Translations under genes and position numbers: made by a program
In this document: piece after piece, positions 51,601 to 61,122 of the stretch
Layout: the number at the start of each line of letters is the position of its first letter
Position numbering within the stretch: position 1 is the first letter of the stretch
Assembly (NCBI GenBank): GCA_951812925.1
Contig: OX638368.1
Span: forward strand, 72,078,422-72,142,421
Direction of reading: 5' to 3'
Source: Calliopum simillimum
Taxonomy: Eukaryota; Arthropoda; Insecta; Diptera; Lauxaniidae
Length of the DNA stretch: 64,000 nt
Notes under the pieces: model-generated
Database searches by the model: none
What the model was told of the DNA's origin: nothing
Seen by the model: the letters and a program-made list of their open reading frames with translations, nothing else

Positions 51601-52051
51601 GTAAACTTGAGGGAATCAAAATTACAAATAACTCGTCCGGTATCTGAATGTCAACTTCAACTAATTTTTCAAACAACTCGAATTCGGTATTTATGAAACT
51701 TGACATTGTAGATCCTTCCAACATCCTTACATTAAGCAACTGCTTAAAGAGCGTTACCTTCCTTGCTGGTCCTTTAGGGCGATGTACTTCCTCTAACTGT
51801 ATCCAGGCTTCTGATGATGTCTTGCAATGCTTGATATGAAGAAGCTGAGAAGACTTAATGCTCAGCACAATAGTTGCCAATGCTTTTTCGTCCTTCAAAG
51901 TCCATGCCGCTACATCTCCTGTATCCGGCTTAGGTATCGTTCCAGCTACAACTCCCCATAGCTCGCTATGCACCAACACAGATCGCATTTGAATCGACCA
52001 TCCATCATAATTGTTGTCATCCAGCTTATCTATTTGATATAAGGAACCCAT
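48667..52051 (-). CDS. gag-pol: copia Gag-PR-IN-RT polyprotein (interrupted in RNase H linker)
   Basis: From ATG 52,051. Gag with a CCHC knuckle CFKCGRKGHVAADC (residue about 217). Protease VIDSGSTCHM (about 265). Pre-integrase KWHERLGHLNVESL ... CETCLKAKM. Integrase LIHSDICGPM, FIDDYSRKMFVYF, RTDNGGEYLS, TPQQNGIAERANRTIVEMAR (D,D,E all present). RT WVFNIKRDKNGNVERYKSRL VAKG, QLDVTGAYLNG, YGLKQSGRQW, VYVDDILLAC (about 985), and GSLMYLSITTRPDIMHSVCK L. At 48,666 the foldback begins and the frame runs into its arm for about 90 lysine-rich codons, so this copy yields a protein without RNase H. Confidence 0.95.
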
Positions 52052-52128
52052 CCTTTATTTCAACTTCTGGAACTTTTACTATTTCAAACTATTCAGCAGA
52101 CCTCTGGACGCTCTGGGCCCATAACCTT

Positions 52129-52302
52129 TGTTGGGTATAAAATGAAATGTACAACGAACAATTCTGTATGATGAATTTATTGAACAGAACGAAAAACTTA
52201 AAACATTATTTTTCATTGAAACATAAAAACATACGACAACTTCAATTGTAATAAAGCAAGTATAAAATGTACAGTATTGTATTTCCACAAACTATTTCAA
52301 CA
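52129..52302 (-). repeat. copia 5' LTR
   Basis: 174 bp. The 77-base leader to the ATG starts on the minus strand with AAGGTTATGGGCCCAGAGCG (52,128-52,109). GGTTATGGGCCCAG is the internal initiator-Met-tRNA priming site type of Drosophila copia. Confidence 0.93.
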
Positions 52303-53266
52303 TTGGTTAGGCATAAATGTAAGAAATCTTTCAACAGGGATGTGTTCCTCTAAATATCTGCATATCAAAGTAAGCTGGTCAACATGTCCTTCGTCTGTAG
52401 TTGAGTCTAATGAAATGGAGTAGTACTTTGACTTCTTGATTCGACAGATAACTTCATTGAAAACTAGTTTGCCAATTATTTGCACAACTTCATCGCAAAT
52501 CGTCGATAATAGGTAATTTGTGTGACCTCTACCAGGGTTCTTATGATTTTTTATGTGATTGCTTAAAAAATCGTCATACTCTGCTATAAGCTCCAATAGT
52601 CCAAGATAGTTACCGTTTTTCGATGAGCCAAGTGTCTGATTTTCACCTCTAAACGCTAGACCTCTTTCACTTATGAAAACTATCGCACTTATTAATCTCC
52701 TAAGAACTTCTCGCCAGTATTTTTCTTCATCTTCTGCTTGCTGTATCAGTTCTTGATCAATACGCCCCATTTTTTTGGAGCGTCCTGCAAATTGAATTAC
52801 AGCATTAAGGTGGTCTTTTGAAGTTTCATGTTCAACCAGACGTGCAGCAGCATTTTTCCAATCACAATAACCACCATGAGTAAGCTGCGTTCGTGTTTGG
52901 GAAAAAAAGTTTACATACATAGCAGTAGACATGTCCATTGCTAGGAGAAAAACATAGCCATGAACGTTTTATGGTTTCGCCGTTCCGTGTTTTCCGCTCA
53001 AACAAACTTATTTGGCATATTCTTGTAAAACTTTTTTCAGAATTTCCATCACTTTGCTTGAAGGATTTACAAGCAAATAGGTCATCGTCGCAATTTTGAA
53101 ACACTGTGGCACCCATTTTTACACAGTAATCTATATTAGTTGATGTCACAAACTCCGGCCATAACCCAATGTCATTTTTCAAACAAACAGCATCACTTAA
53201 AGCAGGTTCAATGGAAATTGTTGGGGCTGGTACTGTCTCAGAAACCTCTGCTAAAATTTCGGTTAC
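52303..53266 (-). pseudogene. hAT-2 transposase exon 2, N-terminal part
   Basis: Starts after a splice acceptor (TTTTTTTTAG at 53,276-53,267). Reads VTEILAEVSETVPAP, LWPEFVTSTNIDYCVKMG, LFERKTRNGETIKRSWLCFS, VYCYVCKLFF, then after a one-base shift near 52,885 HGGYCDWKNAAARLVEHETS KDHLNAV (TTF-type zinc finger). Then WREVLRRLISAIVFISERGL AFRG, LLELIAEYDDFLSNHI, ICDEVVQIIGKLVFNEVICR, KSKYYSISLDSTTDEGHVDQ LTLICRY (first catalytic Asp region). Cut at 52,302 by the copia element; continues at 46,822. Confidence 0.9.
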
Positions 53267-53464
53267 CTAAAAAAAATAATAAAATTTCTAACTGTCGAAT
53301 AATGCTGCACAGTTTTAAGTTGGTTATTAATCACCAATCTGAAGCTGAGAAAAAAATGAATCGCTAACTGTTTTGTTGCATTAAAAAAGTGCAAGTCTAT
53401 AGATGTATCGTTTAATGCAGATTCTGATTCTTTGTCTAAGTCCCAAATTGGAGACCTAACGTAT

Positions 53465-55076
53465 TGTAACGTCCCAAATGACGTTCCAATAGCAAATCCA
53501 AATATATTGCACCGCGGGTTAAAATAATTATAAAAAAAAACCAACTAAAAAAACACAAACCAACAACAAATCAACAGTATCATCATATGGTGTACGCACG
53601 CAATAGCAACAAACCAACAACAAAGAACAACCGTCATGCAAGGCAGTCACAGCCAGGCGTTCAATGCGACAACATCAATATTAGATAAAAATAATATTGA
53701 TATTTTAAACATTGAAAGCTAAAAAGCAAAGTGCAAAGGCCTCGTATTCCTTGGGTATTCCTAAGGTAGTAAATAGATAGTAGCTAGTGTATCATTAAGC
53801 CTTCCTGGGCAACCAGTGCTACTCGCCACATCGAATACTTCCTTATAGTATTCATAAGGTTTGGCTGATATTATCTGCCTCATCGAGTACTTCCTTATAG
53901 TGCTCATAAGGTGAGAGCGGTTAGGTGAAAGGGAAACACTTCCTTATAGTGTTTCGATAGGTTCCTGGGCAACCAGTGCTACTCGTCACATCGAATACTT
54001 CCTTATAGTATTCATACGGTGTGGCTGATATTATCTGCCTCATCGAGTACTTCCTTATAGTGCTCATATGGTGGGAGCAGCTAGGTATGTTTAAGTGTAG
54101 AGTATCCCTAGGCTAGAAAAGTAGTTAGTCACGTATCATAAGATTCTCCTGGGCAACCAGTGCTACTCGCCACATCGAATACTTCCTTATAGTATTCACA
54201 AGGTTTGGCTGATATTATCTGCCTCATCGAGTACTTCCTTATAGTACTCATAAGGTGAGAGCGGTTAGGTGAAAGGGAAACACTTCCTTATAGTGTTTCG
54301 ATAGGTTCCTGGGCAACCAGTGCTACTCGTCACATCGAATACTTCCTTATAGTATTCATACGGTGTGGCTGATATTATCTGCCTCATCGAGTACTTCCTT
54401 ATAGTGCTCATATGGTGGGAGCAGCTAGGTATGTTTAAGTGTAGAGTATCCCTAGGCTAGAAAAGTAGTTAGTCACGTATCATAAGACTCTCCTGGGCAA
54501 CCAGTGCTACTCGCCACATCGAATACTTCCTTATAGTATTCACAAGGTTTAGCTGATATTATCTGCCTCATCGAGTACTTCCTTATGGTGCTGATAAGGT
54601 GAGAGCGGTTAGGTGAAAGGGAAACACTTCCTTATAGTGTTTCGATAGGTTCCTGGGCAACCAGTGCTACTCGCCACATCGAATACTTCCTTATAGTATT
54701 CATACGGTGTGGCTGATATTATCTGCCTCATCGAGTACTTCCTTATAGTGCTCATAAGGTGAGAGCAGTCAACAAATATAGTGGTCCGAGCAAAGAAGAG
54801 GAAAAGAGGAACGAGACATTAAACACCAGGAGTACCTGCCTCCACAGGATCATTGAGGACCGGATTATAAGCCATCGAAGAAACCGATGCAAAACTAAGA
54901 ATCGAAAGAATTTTATAATTGAATAATTAAATACGTAAAAGAAATTGTATAAAACATATAAATTGGGAAAAAAAAAAACAATAAAATAAATTTTATAACT
55001 AAGAGTTGATTGTCTTTTAGTCTGACCCTGGACACCACTGAGCTCACCTCAGCCCTAGACAAAAACAATCGTTACA
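53465..55076 (+). mobile_element. solo-LTR-like insertion (gypsy-type, 1612 bp)
   Basis: Begins TGTAACGTCCC and ends CAATCGTTACA. TSD gtat (53,461-53,464 and 55,077-55,080), the 4-bp length of gypsy elements. AATAAAATAAA near 54,980 and a following CT-rich end suggest plus orientation. No ORF. A 970-bp array of structured repeats fills the middle. An internally deleted LTR element or TRIM is an alternative to a solo LTR. Confidence 0.78.
53804..54775 (+). repeat. higher-order array of small hairpins with constant loops
   Basis: Three copies of a 344-bp unit; CCTGGGCAACCAG starts at 53,804, 53,964, 54,148, 54,308, 54,492 and 54,652 (alternating 160/184 spacing). Each large unit carries five hairpins with loop TTCCTTATAG and three stem types: GAATAC/GTATTC, GAGTAC/GTGCTC (once GTACTC) and GAAACAC/GTGTTTC. 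CTGG-GCAA-CCAG adds six GNRA-type tetraloop hairpins. Confidence 0.9.
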
Positions 55077-55099
55077 GTATTTAAATTTGATGATCTTAC

Positions 55100-55363
55100 C
55101 ACTTCGCCATCATCAAAGTTCTCTGGCTGATTCGGGCTGCGAGGTGAAGGTAAATCATCGTCAATATTTTTTGGAGCGTCACATGAATGTGACTTAATCT
55201 TAATAAAATCGGTCATTCGACGTGTCTTAGCTAAACATTCCTCATTCTTCTTTTCTTTCTCTTTTGCAATCTTTCGTTTGGCACTTCCGCTCTTAAAATC
55301 CTCTTTAATTCTATGGCGATTATTTTGTACTTTATGGCGATCCATAATTGTAGATTGCACCAA
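55100..55363 (-). pseudogene. hAT-2 transposase exon 1
   Basis: Starts at ATG 55,363 or, by family habit, at the second ATG (55,345, MDRHKVQNNRHRIKED). Then SGSAKRKIAKEKEKKNEECL, the basic stretch typical of ZMYM1/KIAA1586-like hAT transposases, and DDLPSPRSPNQPENFDDGEV before the splice donor at 55,099. Non-functional only through the damage in exon 2. Confidence 0.75.
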
Positions 55364-57505
55364 AAACTATTTAAAAAAAGCCTTACTGTTATAGCTTCAT
55401 TTTGTATGTTATAGCCCAGGAAAATAAGGATTTCCCTGCAAAATAGCTCCAATTGAATTTTTTTCACCAGGACTATCTTAATAAATGAATAAAACCTATA
55501 GTGTTTAATGTCCATTGCGAAATTATTTGCTCTAGTTTTAAAACAAAAACAATCTTTAAAGAATATTGTTATGACTTTTTTTGTAGAAATTAATATTTTG
55601 TAAAATATTTGATCTGGAAATTCTATGTTATCGGACTAGAGCTGGGCACCGGCCAAGTTTTTTTTCATGGCCTTTACTTTTCAACGACGGGCTCGGGCCT
55701 TGAAATCGAGTTTTGTGCCGGCTTCGTGCGGGCTTCACAACAAAAGTCCAAAAATTAGAGGCCCGTAAATCAAGGGTAGGTTGAGAAGTATAAGCTTGGA
55801 AAAAATTCTGTTCTTTCATAAAAATATGTAAAATAATATTTAAGTGTGAGGCTAAGAATGACCAAAGGGTATGTAGGTCAAGTCAAACAAATTGTCTTAT
55901 TTGATTCGTCCAAAAAACTCAAATAAGCACTTCAAGTATAGTGTTTCTGTTTTCAATAAATTGAAATTTTTTTAAATTATAGAAAATCGTGAATATGTAA
56001 TAAAATGGTAGTATTGGGCCGGGTCTTAAAAATTAGGAAATTGTTCTACTCTTTTCAAATGCATCATTTAGTACAGCTTTTTGTCTTCAAAATGAGCTGT
56101 GAAGGGTCTTGTGTAATTTTTCTTTAAAAAGCTATGACCACTTAAAAATTATACGTATAAGGATCCACATACGATTTTTAACTTTCATGGTGAAATTTTC
56201 AAATAATCAAGACTTTTATCAGAAAAATGATTTAAAACCGCTATAAAACTCATCTTGAAGACGAAAAATAGTACTAAATGATGCATTTAATAGGCAATTG
56301 CAAAATAATTTCGTGCGTTTTCTATGTATATAACCTCAAAAAATCACTTTTTTGAACAATTAGGATATCTCTAAAACCATACTTGATAGACCGATTTTTA
56401 GGTCGGATTCACTTTCAGCATCGACGAAAACAACCCGTTATTCGACCTTTTTTAAAAACAACATAAATCTAAAGTATTGGTTTGTTTTTAATTTAGTTAC
56501 GACCGAAAAGAGCAATATCCGATTAAAATCGGTGCTTTTTCAACTAAATTAGAGTTTAGTCTTTTTTATCCTTATTTGCCTACGCTAAAAGTAAAAACGG
56601 TTTTTTTTTTTTAAATTATTTTTTGTAGCAGTAAAAAAGATTTTTGAAAATTTTTTATTTAAATATTTACAGTGCTCAAAAGTCACAATTTTCGACTATG
56701 TCTGCTGGTATGGCCCAAAAATAAATAAGTGCGACTTTCATGTACAGCGACCCCAAATTATTTAGAAAATATGACTCAAAAAATGTTTACTTAATAAATT
56801 AACAATTAAAGAAAAATTAAAACATAAATTATGTATTTTAACCTTACTTTGCCATCACATTCATACCTTAAAAATAAATATTTTTAAATAAATTCGTTTT
56901 TTAAATTAATCTATATTTAATTCCCTAAAATATAGAATTTCCGAAACAAATATTCCGCCATTAAGAAATTACAAAATACTCATTTCTACATTAGTTTATT
57001 TTCCCGGGCTATAATGAAACGTTTTAATAAATTATTAAGTACTCACAAATCTGTATGTATGTATTAGCACTATTTATAAATTATTCACTTTTTAAAGTTA
57101 TCAAAAGTAACTTTTTGAAACAAAATTTCACTCGCGACTCACACTTGATGCACTGTATAATAAAAAAATTTGTGATTGACACGTCCCGTCATAGCCAAAA
57201 TTCTTAGAAAACATGGCGTACTATGAATGATTCGATGTACAAATATACAAATTTCAATTACGAATTTTTTAAAAGCAAGCTACGATGAAATGTCTAATAA
57301 ATACATTTGAAGAGTAACTTCTTTAGCTGGGGTAAACCAAAAAATGTGCACTCCTGTATTAAAATAAAAATTTTGAATTAAAATTTTTTATTTTATGTGA
57401 CATAAATTTTTTTTTTTTGCTTCTAGTCTCTTTGTGGTGCGGTCCCCTTTGTGGTGCGGGCCCCTAGGATGCAGCCTATGTAGCCTATGCTTAAACACGG
57501 CCCTG
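55364..57505 (-). other. 5' region of hAT-2 with older repeats
   Basis: No coding signal. 55,400-55,530 resembles foldback family B (AGCCCAGGAAAATAAG). 56,058-56,290 forms a hairpin: AAATGCATCATTTAGTAC and CTTCAAAATGAGC pair with GTACTAAATGATGCATTT and CTCATCTTGAAG. 56,745-56,760 has the CAGCGACCCCAAATTA core. The terminal block GTGGTGCGGGCCCCTAGG mirrors 45,222. Confidence 0.55.
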
Positions 57506-57513
57506 TTCAAAAC

Positions 57514-57790
57514 TCTGCCTGTATACTAAAAATCGTTCATGATAAAAGCAGATTCAGAAAGCTGATAAAACTAATGATTGATATACATATGCTTTTTTTA
57601 TGATACAATAGTGTTTTATAAAAGAGTTATTTTTTTAGTTCAAAATTCCTAGTAAAAATTTCTCGTCAAAAAGCGGGAGCTCGATATGGGTCTAACATGG
57701 TTTATAGGAAAAATTTTTAAGTAAGTTACATTTCCGGTAGACGGTTGGTCATGGGAAAATTTACCCCACATTAAAGTATCTATATATAAA
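57514..57790. other. unassigned flank right of hAT-2
   Basis: AT-rich, no ORF or repeat recognised. Confidence 0.3.
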
Positions 57791-58213
57791 AGGTTTTCCA
57801 ATAAGAGTGATATGATTTCTTTAAAAAAAACACACACTAATTGTTAAGGAAATTCAAATGTTTTTTATTTAATGTGAAGAACAATCGATACAATTAAGTT
57901 CTGAATAAAACGTCATTCAAATGGCCTCCACGGCTTCTTCTGCAGGAACGAATTCGGTGAACCCAATTTTTGAGCACTTTTTCCACTAAATCAAATCGTA
58001 TGCCATGAATAGCACGTTCAATATTGACTTGTAAAGCTTGAAGAGAGTCTGGTTTATTGCTTAAGACCAATGACTTCAAATAACCCCACAAGAAATAGTC
58101 TAATGGTGTTAAATCACAACTTCTTGGGAGGCCATTCAATGTCACTATTTCTTGAAATAATCGAATCTCCAATTTTTTCTGGTAATAATTCAATTGATGC
58201 TGTTACTGTGTGG
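57791..58213 (-). pseudogene. mariner-like element, C-terminal transposase fragment
   Basis: 58,193-57,894 on the minus strand: LNGLPRSCDLTPLDYFLWGY LKSLVLSNKPDSLQALQVNI, then KVLKNWVHRIRSCRRSRGGH. This is the block around the last catalytic Asp (PRSxDLTPLDYFLWG) of Tc1/mariner transposases, followed by the usual C-terminus. TTTTCCAATAAGAGTGATAT near 57,795 may be its TIR. N-terminal DNA-binding and the first two catalytic residues are missing; a family A repeat begins at 58,218. Confidence 0.82.
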
Positions 58214-58217
58214 CACG

Positions 58218-59006
58218 TAGCACAGTGCGTTGAGCCCATACAAAAAATGGTCAAAAATAGAAGGAGTGGTTGGATATCGATGATGGTACTTTAAATAGTT
58301 TGGGGCTGCTGAGCTCAAAAATGATTTCAGATATGTTGTAAACTTTATAGTTTTGCTAAAAACCAGGTGTTTAGGACGATTTTCTTAAGCCCCATATATA
58401 ACGATTTTTTTATTTATCTTTAAAATATGTGTTTTTGTAATATAAGTAGTAGAAATAATGTTTTATGGACTTTTGAAACCATTTGTTTAATAAAAACAAA
58501 AAAAAATTGTTCAACATAAATTTTATATTTCATGTAAATTTTTCATTTTAAGCATTTAAAAAAAAAAAAAAAAAAATTATTTGTAGGACGAAGTAGGAAA
58601 AGTTATTTGCAGTTCCTGGTTATATAGAATTCGTACTAGAAGACTAAAAAAAAAAACGGCACTTATTTTTATAGGATTTGTTGTTTTCTTTTTCATTGAA
58701 ATTTGTCAATTTCTGAAGTTTTTCATTTGATAATATCATATATTTAAACCACTACAATATATATTAAATTATATATTTTCAAAAATTTTTTAATTCTATT
58801 TATTTACCTAAATATCATTTATAATAAAAAACTTTACTTCGCTTAGTTTAATCAAAACACAAATTTTTGATAATTATTATTTCTTCAAAACGAATTGAAG
58901 AAAACATGATTTTTTTTGAAAAATATCTCAACTTTGAAGTGTCACAGCGTAGCCAAAACTGAGTTTTTCCCTTAAATATTTTGGTTTTATTTTATTGATA
59001 CAATTA
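58218..59006 (+). repeat. foldback family A, second long copy
   Basis: Matches 29,572-30,366 with about 85-90 percent similarity by eye, beginning GCACAGTGCGTTGAGCCCAT and ending near TTATTGATACAATTA. Confidence 0.85.
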
Positions 59007-59759
59007 GAGGGTTAAAATTTTCTACAAAAATATTCCTCGTAATATCCTGCATAAGTTTACTGAACACATAATACACCTCAAATGTAAGGATCATATAGTT
59101 AAATTTATCGATTTAACACAAGAATGCGCTATTTTTGTATTTTTCATGTACAGTGGATTAAAAACCTTCAAAAATCGATTAAAAAAAAATCTGACGTGCT
59201 GGAAAAAAACGACGAGACACGGGAATTTTATTTTAACGCCTACTTTAAGAATTTTTTGGATTTTCTCATGTGTTTTACAAAAAGTTTTAATTATCGAACA
59301 GTTTATTACAAAAAAAAAACGAAAAAAATAGGGAAAAACGCATTTTGGTAACTTTTCAATGAAATGTATAGTATGGTACTTTCATTAGTACTATACAAGC
59401 AATAAAAAACAGTCAATAAACTAACTTCATGAAATGTATACAACTTTTGCATTTTTCCATCGATTTTTTTAAGTGGTATCTTATTTTCTTCACAAATATA
59501 TAGTCTATGATACAAAAAAAAAAAAATTATAAAAAAGTTATTTCTTTTTGTATAAATCTGCAGTGGATTTTGATTTTTTGTTAATTTTTTCGAAAAAAAA
59601 ATGTTTTTTTTAGAAATCAATTTATTTCGCCGAAACTAACAAACCAACCAAAAAGTGGTGGAATATCGTTTGTAGGTAATTTAATTACCTTTACTATGAC
59701 ATATAATACGTTTGAATACAAACATTGGTTCTTGAGATATTTGTATTTAAATGGAACTA
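59007..59759. other. unassigned AT-rich tract
   Basis: No credible gene. Contains a hairpin GTATAGTA ... TACTATAC near 59,366-59,394 and a motif GGGTTAAAATTTTCTACAAAAATATTC (59,010) repeated at about 62,320. Confidence 0.35.
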
Positions 59760-59880
59760 TCTTTTTTTTTTTGGTCCGAAAATCGAAAATGACCGATATC
59801 TCGAAAACGACACGAAATAAAAAAAAAATAATGCGATTTTCGGAATCAGCAGCCCATTACATATACATACATATAAAATG
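59760..59880. repeat. left inverted arm, family D
   Basis: TCGAAAACGACACGAA, ATGCGATTTTCGGAATCAGC and AGCCCATTACATAT are the inverse of the window's last 70 bases. The pair encloses the non-LTR fragments between. Confidence 0.75.
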
Positions 59881-60102
59881 AATATTGGCATTCCCTGGGG
59901 AAAAAATTTTTAGACATTTGTAGAGTAGTGTTATTGGTGGTGTTGTTGGAGGTTGTCCAAGCTGATCGGTGTATCTTGATATTTAAAAAAATTTTCACAA
60001 GTGAAACTGAGCAGCTGTTTGTGACAAAACACTGTTGCACTGGACCAACAAAAAGCTGCAAGGAGATTTTCTTATGCCGGTATTGCACTAACATTTTTTT
60101 TT

Positions 60103-61122
60103 TTGTCGTACGATTTATGTACAGCAGCTATGGCTTGTTATAAATGTGAACTCGAGGTGTTGGACTGTGATGATTATACCGAATGTGATAGATGTGATTC
60201 TCTCTTTCATTTGAAATGTTGTAATGCGACGAAAAAAGAAGCAAATGCGCGAAAAAATAGCAAGTGCCTAAGATTATATTGCCCAGACTGTTTTGTGGCA
60301 AAAAGTTATGGCACGCCTGAGAAATTGAAACAAATTCTAGATGTACTGTACATAATCGATGCATGTGTCCAACAACAAAAAATATCAAGCATTGAACAAA
60401 AATTGACCGCAATAGATAAGAAAATCAGCAACGCACCTTCCAACACGAAAATTGTAAATAATAGCAACGCACCATTATCGTACGCAAATGTTGCCAAGAG
60501 AAGTGTCAAGCCTGCCGTCGTTGTAAAGCCAAAGTCAAAACAACTGAGTTCAAAAACATTTGAGGATATTTCGAAAAACGTCAACAAAAATTAAGTAAAT
60601 GTCTGCAGTACAAGAAACATCCGTGATGGTGGGGTTGTTCTCCGTTGCGAGAATTCAACTGAAACGATGAAAGTGAAACAAGCTGTCACCGAAAAATTGG
60701 GCGATAATTACGATATAGTTTTGCTGAGCATTAAATGGCCACTTCTTAGAATCACCAACATTGATAAAGAAATTGATAATGATAATGACCATTTTAGACT
60801 AGCTAAAAAACACAACTCTGTTTTGAAAGATATCGACATGCGTTTAATTACTGTAACTCTTCGGAAACGTTACAGTGCAGAATGGAAAAAAGCTGTTTTT
60901 GAAGTGAAAGCCGACGTATTTAAGCAGTTACTCGAAATCGGTATGTTGACATTGCCATGGCGTGAATGTAAGGTCAACGAGCATTTGCACATTAATCGCT
61001 GCTATAAATGTTGTGGTTTCTCACACAAGTCAAGTGACTGCAAACAACAACAAAAGTGTAGTCGCTGTGCCGGTTCCCATAAGCATTTTGAGTGCAGGAT
61101 TGCTTTCGTTCGCGCGCTGTGA
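60103..61122 (+). pseudogene. ORF1 (Gag-like) of a non-LTR retrotransposon, with one stop
   Basis: 60,103-60,594 carries a PHD-like Cys/His domain (CYKCELEVLDCDDYTECDRC, FHLKCC, LYCPDCF). The frame passes one TAA (60,592-60,594) and continues open to 61,122: NIRDGGVVLRCENSTETM, AVTEKLGDNYDIVLLSIKWP, then two CCHC knuckles CYKCCGFSHKSSDC and CSRCAGSHKHFEC. A PHD domain plus CCHC knuckles is the ORF1 layout of CR1/jockey-superclade LINEs, an RNA-binding chaperone for retrotransposition. It ends abruptly at CRIAFVRAL and ORF2 does not follow. Confidence 0.85.

Larger units (their letters stand above)
46823..52302 (-). mobile_element. copia-type LTR retrotransposon inserted in the hAT-2 transposase
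   Basis: 5480 bp including a later foldback insertion. The 174-bp LTRs (46,823-46,996 and 52,129-52,302), TGTTGGGTATAAAATG ... CTATTTCAACA in plus reading, look identical. TSD ttggt (46,818-46,822 and 52,303-52,307). The polyprotein order Gag, PR, IN, RT, RNase H is that of Ty1/copia. Apart from the foldback, the ORF is unbroken, so insertion was recent. Confidence 0.96.
53267..55099 (-). other. intron of the hAT-2 transposase, filled by an LTR-like insertion
   Basis: Donor GTAAGATC (from 55,099) and acceptor TTTTTTTTAG (to 53,267) on the minus strand; phase 0 joins GEV to VTEI. Without the 53,465-55,076 insertion and one gtat, the intron would be about 217 bases. Confidence 0.75.
45183..57505 (-). 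mobile_element. hAT-2: hAT transposon with a two-exon ZMYM1-like transposase, enlarged by nested insertions
   Basis: TIR CAGGGCCGTGTTTA at 45,183 with its inverse TTAAACACGGCCCTG ending at 57,505, and the subterminal GGGCCCCTAGG-type block at both ends. TSD ttcaaaac, 8 bp (45,175-45,182 and 57,506-57,513). The transposase is on the minus strand, exons at 55,363-55,100 and 53,266-45,435. It is interrupted by a copia element in exon 2 and a solo-LTR-like insertion in the intron, and carries its own frameshift and nonsense change. Confidence 0.95.

Noticed and set aside
53263..53544. 93-codon minus-strand ORF
   Set aside because: It covers the splice acceptor, intron and LTR start; not a coding exon.
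53827..54760. CRISPR array
   Set aside because: Spacers are themselves repeated, units are long and hierarchical, and the context is a eukaryotic LTR insertion.
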